A stretch of 64,000 nt of DNA from Levilactobacillus enshiensis. Its GTDB lineage: Bacteria; Bacillota; Bacilli; Lactobacillales; Lactobacillaceae. This document shows positions 33,031-41,271 of the stretch, piece by piece; position 1 is the first letter of the stretch, and each line of letters opens with the position of its first letter. A model generated the notes under the pieces. It had not been told where the DNA came from. It was given only the letters and a program-made list of their open reading frames with translations, and did no database searches. The position numbers and the translations under genes are program-made. The stretch lies in contig NZ_SULH01000003.1 in assembly GCF_007115095.1 (NCBI RefSeq), positions 1 through 64,000 on the forward strand. Reading direction: 5' to 3'.

Positions 33031-33906
33031 TTATTTGTTGTATTCATTTAAGGCTAAGGCGAAATCCCCTAGCGTAGCTGAGCCGTTATGCTCAACCGAT
33101 GGCATCACGATGTAGTCGGTCAGCTTGCCAACGTCCACGTAATGGTTCAACAGCTTGTCGAACTCGGCACGAACCTTGACTAAGAAGGCCTCACTGACGA
33201 CCCCCCCACCGAAGATGATCTTATCGGGCCGTAACATCAGCGTTTCTTGCAAGGCGGCTTGCGCCACGTAGTACGCCATGATGTCCCAGACGTGATTGGT
33301 CAACGGCACGTCCTTACCAGGTTTCCCCAGTCGCGCTTCAAACGTTGGCCCGCTGACCAGACCTTCCAAGCAGTCACCGTGAAATGGGCAAATACCAGGG
33401 AAGTCAAGGTCGTCGGGATGGCGCTTCAACCGAACGTGACCAACTTCAGGATGGCCCAGACTGCCGACGAAGTGACCGTTGATGACCGCCCCGGCACCAA
33501 CACCAGTCCCAATGGTGAAGTAGACCAATGAGTCAACCTTTTCGTTGAACAGCGTTGACATGACGTACTCGCCGTAAGCCGATCCGTTGACATCGGACGT
33601 CCAGTACATCGGCAGGTCTAAATCCTGCTTCAACCGACCAATAAAATCGGTGTTCGCCCACCCCTTCTTTGGGGTATCGGTAATGTAGCCGTACTTCGGT
33701 GAATTGTGCCGCAGTTCAATCGGTCCAAAGGATGAGACCGCGATGGCCTTGATCTCCGGAAATTTTTTAAAGTAAGCGATTGATTTGCTTAATGTTTCTT
33801 CCGGGGTGGTCGTGGGAATCACAACCTTGTCCAGCGTGCGGTAATCTTCGTTACCCACCGCACAAACGAACTTTGTGCCCCCGGCTTCTATACTGCCAAG
33901 TTGCAT
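33031..33906 (-). CDS. ROK-family fructokinase
   Basis: A 291-residue sugar kinase of the ROK family. The N-terminal ATP motif GSIEAGGTKF is at residues 4-13, and the zinc site CPFHGDCLEG with the GxxxE signature is near residue 163. These features match ScrK/GmuE-type fructokinases, which make fructose-6-phosphate. The start at 33906 has GGAGGT upstream. It is the first gene of the operon with the dehydrogenase and membrane protein; a promoter and cre box lie 84-102 bp upstream. Confidence 0.85.
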   Translation of the reverse strand: MQLGSIEAGGTKFVCAVGNEDYRTLDKVVIPTTTPEETLSKSIAYFKKFPEIKAIAVSSFGPIELRHNSPKYGYITDTPKKGWANTDFIGRLKQDLDLPMYWTSDVNGSAYGEYVMSTLFNEKVDSLVYFTIGTGVGAGAVINGHFVGSLGHPEVGHVRLKRHPDDLDFPGICPFHGDCLEGLVSGPTFEARLGKPGKDVPLTNHVWDIMAYYVAQAALQETLMLRPDKIIFGGGVVSEAFLVKVRAEFDKLLNHYVDVGKLTDYIVMPSVEHNGSATLGDFALALNEYNK

Positions 33907-33989
33907 ACTTGTTACCTCCATGTTTCGCCGGGGATCAGACCCGCGGCACAGTTTTTAAATGATGCTCTTGCTGACCGGTACAGTCATTC

Positions 33990-34008
33990 TTAAATCGCTT
34001 ACAGTATA
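33990..34008 (-). promoter_or_regulatory. promoter -10 with overlapping cre site
   Basis: The minus strand reads TATACT (34008-34003), and the cre-like TGTAAGCGATTTAA (13 of 14) begins on its last base. A weak -35 (TTAATT) is 17 bp further up. CcpA binding over the start point should repress the ROK operon. Confidence 0.55.
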
Positions 34009-34140
34009 TCAAGCTCAGGCAACCCAATTAAAGGGATTTTCAGTCATTACATTTTCAGAAAAGCCACTTTAAACACGAATTGTCGGAAATGTAATCGATT
34101 GTATTTTTCGTGATATAAGCCACTTTGAGGGGCTGATTGG

Positions 34141-34368
34141 TCATTTTAGAAAACGCTTACATTTTCTTTCAATTTGGTTCAGTTTAAATTTGATGACATC
34201 TATATCTGAATCGAGCAATAAATTTACGATTTTCCTCGAAAAGGTATCATCATTGGCTATAATTTTGATATTCCTAAATAAGCCAATATATTCAAAGACT
34301 ATCTGAAAGACTGACTTTAAGTTCATTCTTAAACAAACATCTGCCATTATTTGATGCACGTTCTTCAT
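34141..34368 (-). CDS. small hypothetical protein
   Basis: A 75-residue frame beginning MKNVHQIMADVCL, rich in Ile, Lys and Phe, with AAGGTGA at usable spacing before the ATG. No family is recognised; a loose likeness to an HPr-type fold is not strong enough to claim. It is divergent from the guanidine riboswitch region and upstream of the ROK operon. A cre-like site (AGAAAACGCTTACA on the plus strand, 34148-34161) overlaps its 3' end. It may be a real small gene or a chance frame in AT-rich DNA. Confidence 0.35.
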   Translation of the reverse strand: MKNVHQIMADVCLRMNLKSVFQIVFEYIGLFRNIKIIANDDTFSRKIVNLLLDSDIDVIKFKLNQIERKCKRFLK

Positions 34369-34378
34369 ATCGCTCACC

Positions 34379-34408
34379 TTGACCAACCCACAACACCTGT
34401 GCTAAGCT
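34379..34408 (+). promoter_or_regulatory. promoter of guanidine riboswitch transcript
   Basis: TTGACC, an 18-bp spacer and TAAGCT with a TGC extended -10. Transcription would begin about 20 bp before the aptamer. Confidence 0.5.
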
Positions 34409-34435
34409 AGCGCTATCGAAATAACCGAATACTTT

Positions 34436-34561
34436 TGTTCTCTAGGGTTCCGCCGCAAGGGTCTGGTCCGAGAGGGAACCTGTGGTGGTAGCCACAGACA
34501 CGGAAGGGAAAAAGCCTGGGAGATTTTGTCGTTAGCGACAGAATTTCTCAGGCTCTTTTTT
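34436..34561 (+). ncRNA. guanidine-I (ykkC) riboswitch
   Basis: The conserved blocks CTAGGGTTCCG, GGTCTGGTCCGAGAG, ACGGAAGGGAAAAAG and CCTGGGAGA identify the guanidine-I aptamer. The expression platform is a terminator, GCCTGGGAGATTTTGTCG pairing with CGACAGAATTTCTCAGGC and then a T-run. It shares CCTGGGAGA with the aptamer, so guanidinium binding should prevent termination and turn on the SMR genes. Confidence 0.9.
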
Positions 34562-34593
34562 GAACATTTCGGTTACTGAAGGAGGAACTTTTG

Positions 34594-34920
34594 ATGTGGA
34601 AACATTGGCTCACCGTTGTTCTCGGCGCCGTCTTTGAAGTCAGCTGGGTCGTTGGGTTCAAGCACGCCAGTACCCTACTTGAGTGGGGCGCGACCGCCGT
34701 TGCCGTTTACCTCAGCTTTTACTTTTTGATTCGGGCTAGTCGCCACATTCCGGCCGGGACCGCCTACGCCGTTTTCGTTGGCTTGGGTACCCTGGGCACA
34801 ACCACGCTGGGCATGTTCGCGTTTGGTGAACCCATTAGTTGGGCTAAGATTGCCCTGATCATACTCCTCTTAATTGGTATTGGCGGCCTGCAAACGGTCA
34901 CCCAGAAAGGAGCTGACTAA
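34594..34920 (+). CDS. SMR guanidinium exporter subunit 1
   Basis: A 108-residue small multidrug-resistance protein with four membrane helices. The buried glutamate expected in helix 1 is in GAVFEVSWVVGFKHA, and helix 3 shows PAGTAYAVFVGLGT. Under a guanidine-I riboswitch such proteins are guanidinium/proton exporters (Gdx type). It overlaps the regulatory logic of its partner gene 2 bp downstream, so a heterodimer like YkkC/YkkD is likely. GGAGG precedes the ATG; an adjacent in-frame TTG at 34591 is the alternative start. Confidence 0.88.
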   Translation: MWKHWLTVVLGAVFEVSWVVGFKHASTLLEWGATAVAVYLSFYFLIRASRHIPAGTAYAVFVGLGTLGTTTLGMFAFGEPISWAKIALIILLLIGIGGLQTVTQKGAD

Positions 34921-34922
34921 CC

Positions 34923-35237
34923 ATGGCTTGGATCTACTTAGTCTTAGCCGGCCTCAGTGAAATGCTGGGCGTCACGTTCATGAACTGGGCCCTCCATCAA
35001 CGCAAATGGTGGTTGTGGGGCTTGATGATTCTAGCATTTACCCTCAGTTTTGGTGGCCTCGAATTGGCCTTACAGACCTTACCAATGGGCACGGCCTACG
35101 CCATCTGGACCGGTATCGGCGCGGCTGGTGGTGTGCTCACTGGTATGTTGTTCTTCGGCGAATCCAAAGATTGGCGAAAGCTAGTCTGGGTCGTCGTTAT
35201 CTTGACCGCTGTGATGGGCTTGAAATTAATCAGTTAA
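34923..35237 (+). CDS. SMR guanidinium exporter subunit 2
   Basis: A 104-residue second SMR subunit with four helices. The key glutamate is in LAGLSEMLGVTFMNWAL, and TLPMGTAYAIWTGIGAAGG is the typical helix 3. Spacing of 2 bp to the first subunit implies coupled translation and an antiparallel heterodimer in the membrane. Its 3' end overlaps the convergent acetyltransferase gene by 8 bp. Role and control follow the guanidine-I riboswitch. Confidence 0.88.
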   Translation: MAWIYLVLAGLSEMLGVTFMNWALHQRKWWLWGLMILAFTLSFGGLELALQTLPMGTAYAIWTGIGAAGGVLTGMLFFGESKDWRKLVWVVVILTAVMGLKLIS

Positions 35238-35718
35238 GCGGCCGCACCAGATTATACCAGGTTTCACCGGCGTGGGTTGAGGCTGAAACGCCCTCATTGA
35301 CATAGCCATGCCGCTCGTAAAACGGCACCAATTTTTGCAGACAGGTCAGCGTAATCGCTTCTCGATGCTGGTCAAAGGCGACCACAGCCAAGGCCTCTAG
35401 CAACTGACCGGCCACCCCTTCATGCCGATGTAGCGGGCTAACCGCCAGACTCAAGACGGTCTGGTAAGCCTCCCCGGTTGCATTCGGTGTCGTCTTTTCA
35501 AAGAGGGCATCCGTTAAATAACGTTGATCAAACGCTGGCCCAACGATGTAGCCAACGACTGATTTGCCTTGTTTAGCCACCAAAAAGGTATCGGGAATCG
35601 CCTGAATACGTTCGGCCATGCTGGCTTCGGTTGCCGCTTCGGCAGGCGAGAAGCCAGCATTTTCAATGGTCATAATTTGTGATAAATCTTGTGGTTGTGC
35701 GGGTTGAATAAGTGTCAC
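35230..35718 (-). CDS. GNAT acetyltransferase
   Basis: A 162-residue GCN5-related N-acetyltransferase. The acetyl-CoA motif appears as LAVSPLHRHEGVAGQLLEAL near residue 92, and strand 5 as AITLTCLQKLVPFYERHGY. The substrate is not readable; sequence style resembles YhbS/RimI-like small-molecule or peptide acetylases. AGGAGG precedes the start. The 3' end overlaps the SMR pair in convergent order. Confidence 0.8.
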   Translation of the reverse strand: MTLIQPAQPQDLSQIMTIENAGFSPAEAATEASMAERIQAIPDTFLVAKQGKSVVGYIVGPAFDQRYLTDALFEKTTPNATGEAYQTVLSLAVSPLHRHEGVAGQLLEALAVVAFDQHREAITLTCLQKLVPFYERHGYVNEGVSASTHAGETWYNLVRPLN

Positions 35719-35912
35719 GGGTAAGTTACCTCCTGAAAAATAATCTCAGAATTAGTATACTCTGAAAGTGGTCAACTGACTGAAAAAGTTAAGGTCGTAT
35801 TCTAAAAATCGATATGGGCCAAGTAGCCGTTGCCTTGCGGTTGCACCCTAGTCATGGCGGGCTTAGACGCGTATACTTTTTTTTAATGATTACCCGTTAG
35901 GAGGGCCCCACC

Positions 35913-36404
35913 ATCACCGCATTAGCACACAATCTCAAGATTGCACGCCTCGCTTGTCATCTCTCCCAGACTGAGGTCGCCGAGCAACTCAACATTACCC
36001 GCCAGTCCATTTCCAAATGGGAAAATGGCCACAGTGACCCCGACCTCGATACCCTGGTCAAACTCAGCCACATCTACAGCATCACCCTAGACACGTTGCT
36101 CACCCAACCGGCTACCGCCACGCCACACGACCAGCCAGAAAAAAAGATCAACCGGCATCCCCGTCGAACCACCGACGAGGGACTCCTGTTGATCATCTTG
36201 GCCATTATTTCCGGCCTGATTCCACCCGTTGGCATTATTTTGCCAGGGCTCATCATGTGGCGTAATCAGCGGTCAAATAGCCTCTACCACACCATTTTTG
36301 TCATCTGTATCATCGTCATTTGCGTAAGTCTACTCGGCACCTACGTCATCATCAGTGATAACTGGCTCCACCCGTCGAGCACGACCGTTTACACGGTCCA
36401 TTGA
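35913..36404 (+). CDS. XRE regulator with membrane tail, ATC start
   Basis: A 163-residue protein. The N-terminal Cro/C1 helix-turn-helix contains LSQTEVAEQLNITRQSISKW, followed by ENGHSDPDLDTLVKLSHIY. A charged linker and two membrane helices (GLLLIILAIISGLIPPVG and TIFVICIIVICVSLLGTYVI) follow. GGAGGG lies 7 bp before an ATC codon at 35913, where relatives of this layout would have ATG (ATCACCGCATTA would read MTAL). No ATG, GTG or TTG is available upstream of the HTH in frame. It could be a rare start codon, a start-loss mutation or an assembly error. Confidence 0.65.
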   Translation: MTALAHNLKIARLACHLSQTEVAEQLNITRQSISKWENGHSDPDLDTLVKLSHIYSITLDTLLTQPATATPHDQPEKKINRHPRRTTDEGLLLIILAIISGLIPPVGIILPGLIMWRNQRSNSLYHTIFVICIIVICVSLLGTYVIISDNWLHPSSTTVYTVH

Positions 36405-36405
36405 C

Positions 36406-36954
36406 CTACGCTTGCAGCGTCAACCACTGTTCCCGGGTCAGCAAATAGAGAGCCAGTTGGACCTCACCCACTGAAATGGGCTGCTTAAAGGTAAAACCTA
36501 ACTTTTCAGCGACGCGTTGCCCCCGCTCATTATCGGGACTAATCCCCGCAGCTAACTTGGGTAACTGCAAGTCTTGAAACGCATACTGAGTGACTGCCTG
36601 CGCGGCCTCGGTCGCAATCCCATGGCCCCAGTAATCTCGGCGGAGTCGCCAGCCAATTTTGACTAACGCCCCATTTTCCTCAGTCGGTGTCAGTAGCACC
36701 CAGCCGAGAAAACGCGCCGGATCAGCCTGAGAATAAATCGACCAGTAGCCAAGCCCCTGACCGTATTGCCGTTCGATCTGCCGCTTCACATTGGTCACGT
36801 GACGGGGAGAACCATCCCAGGCCTCGTGGATGAATTCAGTAGCCGCCTGGTCTTGGTCCATCTCTACATTGGCGACTAAATCGGCTAACGTCCGCTCGCG
36901 TAAAATCAGCCGCGCCGTGGTTAAGTTAGGTAATGTCACTATTTCTTCTGTCAT
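36406..36954 (-). CDS. RimJ/RimL-type acetyltransferase
   Basis: A 182-residue GNAT acetyltransferase of the RimJ/RimL type. It begins with TTARLILRERTLADL, a usual start of this subfamily, and has the CoA-binding segment DYWGHGIATEAAQAV near residue 130. The end AGISPDNERGQRVAEKLGF is typical. The substrate is unknown. Its stop lies 1 bp from the convergent XRE gene. GAGAGGAG precedes the ATG. Confidence 0.82.
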   Translation of the reverse strand: MTEEIVTLPNLTTARLILRERTLADLVANVEMDQDQAATEFIHEAWDGSPRHVTNVKRQIERQYGQGLGYWSIYSQADPARFLGWVLLTPTEENGALVKIGWRLRRDYWGHGIATEAAQAVTQYAFQDLQLPKLAAGISPDNERGQRVAEKLGFTFKQPISVGEVQLALYLLTREQWLTLQA

Positions 36955-37121
36955 GGGTCGTGCTCCTCTCCTACTGATCGTCTCACTGCGTTGTGGGACC
37001 GGTGAAAATCTACAGTTCGTTTGTCTATGTGATTAGTATAGCCTTTTTTTCGTTGTTTCGTTAAGAAGCTGAACTTACGAAGTTGGGGGCGTGGTGGACA
37101 GGTTGGGGGACGTATGCCGCA

Positions 37122-37345
37122 GGACCGAGTTCACCTTTAACCGACTATTGTCTTAGCCCGTTAAGCTTGGTTTTTATCTGTTTATGTTGTGATCCTGGCG
37201 GCTTCCGAAACGTGCGCCGCAGGGCAACTCCCTCCGCTTAACGTCAATAAGCACCGGACCGAGTTCGCCTTTAACCATCTATTGTGTTAGACCATTAAAC
37301 TTGGTTCTTAACTGCTTATATTGTGGTCCTGGCGGCTTCCGAAAC
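37122..37345 (+). repeat. 134-bp tandem duplication
   Basis: GGACCGAGTTC, CCTTTAACC and CCTGGCGGCTTCCGAAACGT recur exactly 134 bp apart (37122 and 37256; 37212 and 37346). The first unit ends in a truncated palindromic element (37212 to about 37253) that lacks the inner hairpin. The second unit leads into the full copy at 37346. Confidence 0.7.
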
Positions 37346-37456
37346 GTGCTCCACGAGGCAGGTTCCTGCGCTTAACCCCGTCTCAGCAATGACCCAGAAT
37401 CGGGGTCATCACTGAGACGACGTTAATGCTCAGAACCTAAGCGCCTCGTTCCGCAC
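37346..37456 (+). repeat. palindromic intergenic element, copy 4
   Basis: It has the constant blocks GCGCTTAAC and GTTAATGCTC but its own arms: CGAGGC with GCCTCG, GTTC with GAAC, CGTCTCAG with CTGAGACG, and an apical ATGACCC with GGGGTCAT. All differ from copies 1 and 6 yet pair fully. Confidence 0.75.
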
Positions 37457-37463
37457 TCTACAA

Positions 37464-37503
37464 CAAAAGCCCCCACCAGTTGCATGATCACTGGTGAGAG
37501 CTC
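37464..37503 (-). terminator. terminator of the phosphatase-like gene
   Basis: On the minus strand AGCTCTCACCAGT pairs with ACTGGTGGGGGCT, followed by TTTT. Confidence 0.7.
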
Positions 37504-37572
37504 TATTTTAAACATCACGTGCGGGCAAGCCATCTTCATCTTTCCCTAGCAACAGTGACGGTTAAGACCTAA

Positions 37573-38406
37573 TTATTTAGCAAGCTTAGCGCCCTTGTCC
37601 ACGTAGTACATGGAACCGATCAGGCCCTTAACTTGGAGTTTGCCGTTCTTGTAAGTTAAACGAGTAACAGCAGCGTTCTTCAATGGGGCACCCGTGTACT
37701 TAGCACCCTTCAACGTTGACAGGTATTCGTTGATGGACATACCAGAGCTAACGACTAATGCGTTACCGCCGCCTTGCTTCTTGGTTGCTTTGGCAATGGT
37801 CAGCAGTTCCTTAGCCATCCGCTTTTCAACTTGTTGTGAGCTTTCAGCACGGTCACCGGCAACCAACTTCGTCTTTTGACTGTTTTGTTGGTCCAAGGTG
37901 TAGTAAGCATCTTGCAACTTCGTCCAGTAATCCTTACCTTGAGCAGCCATCATTTCGTCACCGCTCTTGTAGCCGTAAACGCCGGCAATCAAGGCATTGT
38001 CAGTCGCGATACTGTCCCCTTCAAAGCTACCGTAGCCGCCTTCACGCAAGTATTTTGACGTGTTGACCTTAACCTTTGCGTTACCTGAGTACTTGAGGGC
38101 TTGCTTAGCCGTTACTTGTTGCCGGGTTAAGTTCCCTGCGTAAGCAACTTTGAAAGTCTTGCCCTTCAAGCCACGGCCCAGGTTGTTGGCAACGGCAACC
38201 CCGTTACTGGTCAATGGGAAGTCGCTCCAGCCTTGAACACGACCCATGACGTTCCCCGTCGTTTCACCATGCCGAGTTAAGTAAATCGTAACTGGCTTAG
38301 CAGCTGCTTTCTTCTTAGCGGCTTGGGCGGATGTTGGTGCACCCACCATTGCGACTGCCCCTGCAGTGACTGCTAAAATGCCAAGTACCTTACTGAACTT
38401 CATCAT
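37573..38406 (-). CDS. secreted histidine-phosphatase-like protein
   Basis: A 277-residue protein with a Sec signal peptide (cleavage near AQAA, residues 27-30), so exported. The histidine phosphatase signature LTRHGETTGN is at residues 43-52, and the acidic segment REGGYGSFEGD near residue 121. The second catalytic histidine, usually VSHG, is absent: the segment reads VVSSGMSIN with Ser221 in its place. That change should cripple phosphatase activity unless another residue substitutes. The gene is monocistronic, with a cre-like site before it and a terminator behind. GGAGGAG precedes the start. Confidence 0.8.
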   Translation of the reverse strand: MMKFSKVLGILAVTAGAVAMVGAPTSAQAAKKKAAAKPVTIYLTRHGETTGNVMGRVQGWSDFPLTSNGVAVANNLGRGLKGKTFKVAYAGNLTRQQVTAKQALKYSGNAKVKVNTSKYLREGGYGSFEGDSIATDNALIAGVYGYKSGDEMMAAQGKDYWTKLQDAYYTLDQQNSQKTKLVAGDRAESSQQVEKRMAKELLTIAKATKKQGGGNALVVSSGMSINEYLSTLKGAKYTGAPLKNAAVTRLTYKNGKLQVKGLIGSMYYVDKGAKLAK

Positions 38407-38486
38407 AAATCTCCTCCGATTATGTATGTAGTTGTGGACGATCAGTTCTGGTCAACCGTTTTACTTGTGACAACAGTCCGCCAGAA

Positions 38487-38500
38487 CGTAACCGCTTACA
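38487..38500. promoter_or_regulatory. candidate cre site of the phosphatase-like gene
   Basis: The plus strand reads CGTAACCGCTTACA (the minus strand begins TGTAAGCGGTTACG), 13 of 14 cre positions. It lies about 85 bp before the start, close to a TATA-rich -10 region. Confidence 0.6.
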
Positions 38501-38610
38501 TATAACAATTTATCACAGACCCTCACTTTTCTCAAGGTGATTTTTAAATTAACCGTTTAAATCAACCACCAACTGGTCAATCAACCGCACTATCAGCCCC
38601 TTTAGCCCAT

Positions 38611-38652
38611 AAAAAAAGTTGACCATGACTGCTCACTTGATCAACTTTTTTT
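38611..38652. terminator. terminator downstream of the GH65 gene
   Basis: AAAAAAAGTTGA pairs with TCAACTTTTTTT around a 18-nt loop. It is symmetric and so may work in both directions. It lies 53 bp beyond the GH65 stop. Confidence 0.65.
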
Positions 38653-38704
38653 GTCTAGATTTTCAATGTCTCACCCAACGTCAATTTCACAGGTGGTCGG
38701 CCCA

Positions 38705-40918
38705 TTAATCCTTACTGGTACTCTTGACCAACGAGATGCGTTCCCCGTTGACACTGACACCGTACGTTGGAATTGGCCCACTGATGACCGTCACGGAGGT
38801 CTGATCCGCGCTCATATCGATCTCCAACACGCTGGCTGCAATCTTCATGCGATACGTCAACCGTGAGATTTCCTTTGGCAGGTGATTGGTGAAGTGGACG
38901 ACCTCATCTTGCACGTAGAAGCCAGAGAAACCAGCGACTAACGCTAGCCAACTGCCACCTAGATTGGCCAGGTGGAGCCCATCTGCCGTGTTCTTTTGCA
39001 GATTGACCAAGTCCATCCGGGCCGTGTCCATGAAGTACTTGTAGGCCTTTTCCGTATCACCCATGCGGGCCGCCAAGATACTAAAGATCGACCGGGATAG
39101 TGAAGAGTCATGGGTGGTGACCCCTTCGTAGTAGTCGTATTCCCGCTTCAACTGGTCAACCGACAGGTCCTCTGGGAACAAGTAATCGGCCAACAGCGTG
39201 TCAGCCTGCTTCGCCACCTGGTAACGGTAAATGGTCAATGGGTGGTAATGCAGTAGCAGTGGGAAATTGTCCGGCGTTGATTTGTCTGCGGGCCAGCGTG
39301 GCTTACTCAAGAAACTGTCATCCTGCTCGTTGATCTTGAGATCCGCACTGTATGGCAGATAAACGTGATCGGCCAACTTCTGAAAGGTCTCAAGGTCGGC
39401 TTCGCCAATGCCAAAGTCCGCTAACTTGTTCGGGTACCGCTGCTTAATTTCATTTGCCAGATAACCGACCAGCTCGAAGTTGTGCTTCGCCAACCGGTTC
39501 GTGTAGTAGTTATTATTGACCAACGCCGTGTACTCGTCCGGCCCGGTAACGGTGTGAAATTCGAATCGCGAAGACGCGCCGATTTGGTGCCAGGAGCCGA
39601 AGTTTTCCCAGAAACGCGCCGTTTCCAAGACCATCTCAAACCCACACTGCAACACGAAGTCGAGATCACGCGTGATTTCGTAGTATTTGCCGACCGCATA
39701 GGCAATGTCGGCATCGATGTGGTACTGTGCGGTCCCCGCTGGGAAGTACGCGGACGCCTCCTCGCCGTTGATGGTCCGCCAAGCAAACAGGGCGCCCTTC
39801 GTGACTCCCATGTCGCGGGCACGTTGTCGGGCCTTAGGTAGCGTTTGGTACCGGTAGTACAGCAACTGCCGCGCCATCTGCTGGTTCGTGTAGGTGAAGT
39901 ATGGCAGCATGTACATCTCCGTATCCCAGAAGTAATGGCCTTCGTAGCCAGATCCACTGAGCCCCTTAGCCGCAATGTTGGTTCGTCCGTCACGACCAGC
40001 TGCTTGATTCAACTGGAAAATATTGTAGTGAATGGCCAAGTTCAACTCTTCATTGCCCCCGACCATGACCTCACTACGCTGCCAAACGCCCTGCCAAAAG
40101 TCACGGCTATCGGCCATCAAAGCGGCAAGTGAACTGATCATGAACTGCGCTGCTGGGTCGATCGTATTTTGTTCACCGGTCTCCCCCACGTAGGCTTCGT
40201 ATTCCAATGTGTGCGCCTGTCGATCGCCCAGGTCAAGCGGTTGTTGCAACAGCTTAGACTGCGGGGTCACACTACCCAAGAATAACGTGACGGCCTGCTT
40301 AGTGGTCCGGGTCTTGACGTGATACCGCTGTAAGCCGGGGTTGATAAATTCCGTTTCACAGATTGGCAATCCCGCCATCCGGGTCTTCCGGGGATCGGCG
40401 GATGGAATTGCTTCGGCCTCAGCGGGCACCGCAATCGCCTTACTGATCAGCAACCCGCCAGCATAATTTTCCGCTGTAAAACTGTAACTGATGCCCCAGA
40501 AGTTCGTTTGATTCTGCCCGATAACGGACTTGACGGCCATCTGGACGGTCTCCCCCTGATGCGTCTTCAACTGATACTGCTCATCAAGAGTCCCTGTCGT
40601 TAGATCCAAGTCGACTGCCAAGCGCTTACTTTCGCTAAACCGGTGTCCCGTGGTCGTGGCCACGTTAAGGTGCCGCAAGTCTGGCAAGTTTAAAATCGTT
40701 TGGTGTTTTTGTGCGTAGCCGATACCGCCTTCCCCATAGGTGATGGGGGCGGTTTCATAAAACCCGTTGATCAGCGTTCCCGTAATCGGATTGCCGCCAA
40801 TCGGATCGTTGGCCCGCACGCCAAAGTGACCATTAGCCAGTGAAAATACGGTCTCCAAATACTCCGGTTGTTGGTCAGAGACATCCTGCAACGTTAAATG
40901 ATAATCCCGTAAAATCAA
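38705..40918 (-). CDS. GH65 disaccharide phosphorylase
   Basis: A 737-residue glycoside hydrolase family 65 protein, most like maltose, kojibiose or nigerose phosphorylase, which splits an alpha-glucose disaccharide with phosphate into beta-glucose-1-phosphate and glucose. The catalytic acid is in TGPDEYTALVNNNYYTN (near residue 460). The N-terminal beta-sandwich, linker and six-hairpin barrel are all present. TTG at 40918 is chosen as start because GGGGGAGA precedes it and the domain begins at RDYHLTLQD; the frame from 41002 adds unrelated residues. No sugar carrier or mutase is adjacent. Confidence 0.85.
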   Translation of the reverse strand: MILRDYHLTLQDVSDQQPEYLETVFSLANGHFGVRANDPIGGNPITGTLINGFYETAPITYGEGGIGYAQKHQTILNLPDLRHLNVATTTGHRFSESKRLAVDLDLTTGTLDEQYQLKTHQGETVQMAVKSVIGQNQTNFWGISYSFTAENYAGGLLISKAIAVPAEAEAIPSADPRKTRMAGLPICETEFINPGLQRYHVKTRTTKQAVTLFLGSVTPQSKLLQQPLDLGDRQAHTLEYEAYVGETGEQNTIDPAAQFMISSLAALMADSRDFWQGVWQRSEVMVGGNEELNLAIHYNIFQLNQAAGRDGRTNIAAKGLSGSGYEGHYFWDTEMYMLPYFTYTNQQMARQLLYYRYQTLPKARQRARDMGVTKGALFAWRTINGEEASAYFPAGTAQYHIDADIAYAVGKYYEITRDLDFVLQCGFEMVLETARFWENFGSWHQIGASSRFEFHTVTGPDEYTALVNNNYYTNRLAKHNFELVGYLANEIKQRYPNKLADFGIGEADLETFQKLADHVYLPYSADLKINEQDDSFLSKPRWPADKSTPDNFPLLLHYHPLTIYRYQVAKQADTLLADYLFPEDLSVDQLKREYDYYEGVTTHDSSLSRSIFSILAARMGDTEKAYKYFMDTARMDLVNLQKNTADGLHLANLGGSWLALVAGFSGFYVQDEVVHFTNHLPKEISRLTYRMKIAASVLEIDMSADQTSVTVISGPIPTYGVSVNGERISLVKSTSKD

Positions 40919-41271
40919 TATAATCTCCCCCGTTTTTTCTAACCATCTGGACTGCCACCCTTCAGCTGATTGCCAGGATGACAGTACCAACATTCTAGTC
41001 AACTCGCCTCTGACTAGCGAGTCGTTTCATAAATCACGCATACTTAAGTCTGCCAACTAAACAAACCATTTTCAGCTAATCTAGTGACTACCCTCAATAC
41101 TAATCCCATTTACGGTTAATGCACGCATCTAGTAGTCAAGACTACCGGGAAGTTCTCCGACATTAAGTCAATCGTCCACCATTACCAGACGTTCCCTTAA
41201 TTTCTCAGATAACTTCCCGGTCGTTTAAATCGGATTCATTTCTTCTATTCTGCGCGTTGACCACCCACGGC
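40919..41271. other. intergenic region before GH65
   Basis: This 353-bp AT-rich gap holds a short hairpin near 40999-41025 (ACTCGC with GCGAGT) and the long palindrome at 41144-41221. No gene is seen. The promoter of GH65 should lie here. Confidence 0.5.
41144..41221. repeat. 78-bp palindromic hairpin
   Basis: The ends ACCGGGAAGTT and AACTTCCCGGT are a perfect 11-bp inverted repeat. Inner arms ATTAAG/CTTAAT and CGTC/GACG allow a nested hairpin. It lies 50 bp beyond the esterase stop and may be its 3' structure, though no T-run is seen. Confidence 0.5.

Larger units (their letters stand above)
36955..37572. other. 618-bp repeat-rich intergenic region
   Basis: It holds a 134-bp tandem duplication (from 37122 and 37256), one truncated and one full palindromic element, and the terminator of the phosphatase gene. 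No gene is seen on either strand. Confidence 0.6.

Noticed and set aside
34141..34368. Likeness of the small protein to HPr
   Set aside because: Similarity is limited to scattered hydrophobic positions and the active-site histidine motif is missing.
38651..38866. 71-codon plus-strand frame
   Set aside because: Overlaps the end of GH65 on the other strand and begins inside a terminator.
39421..39993. 190-codon frame overlapping the GH65 gene
   Set aside because: Shadow in another frame of a well-supported gene; composition rich in Arg, Ser and Thr as expected for a shifted frame.
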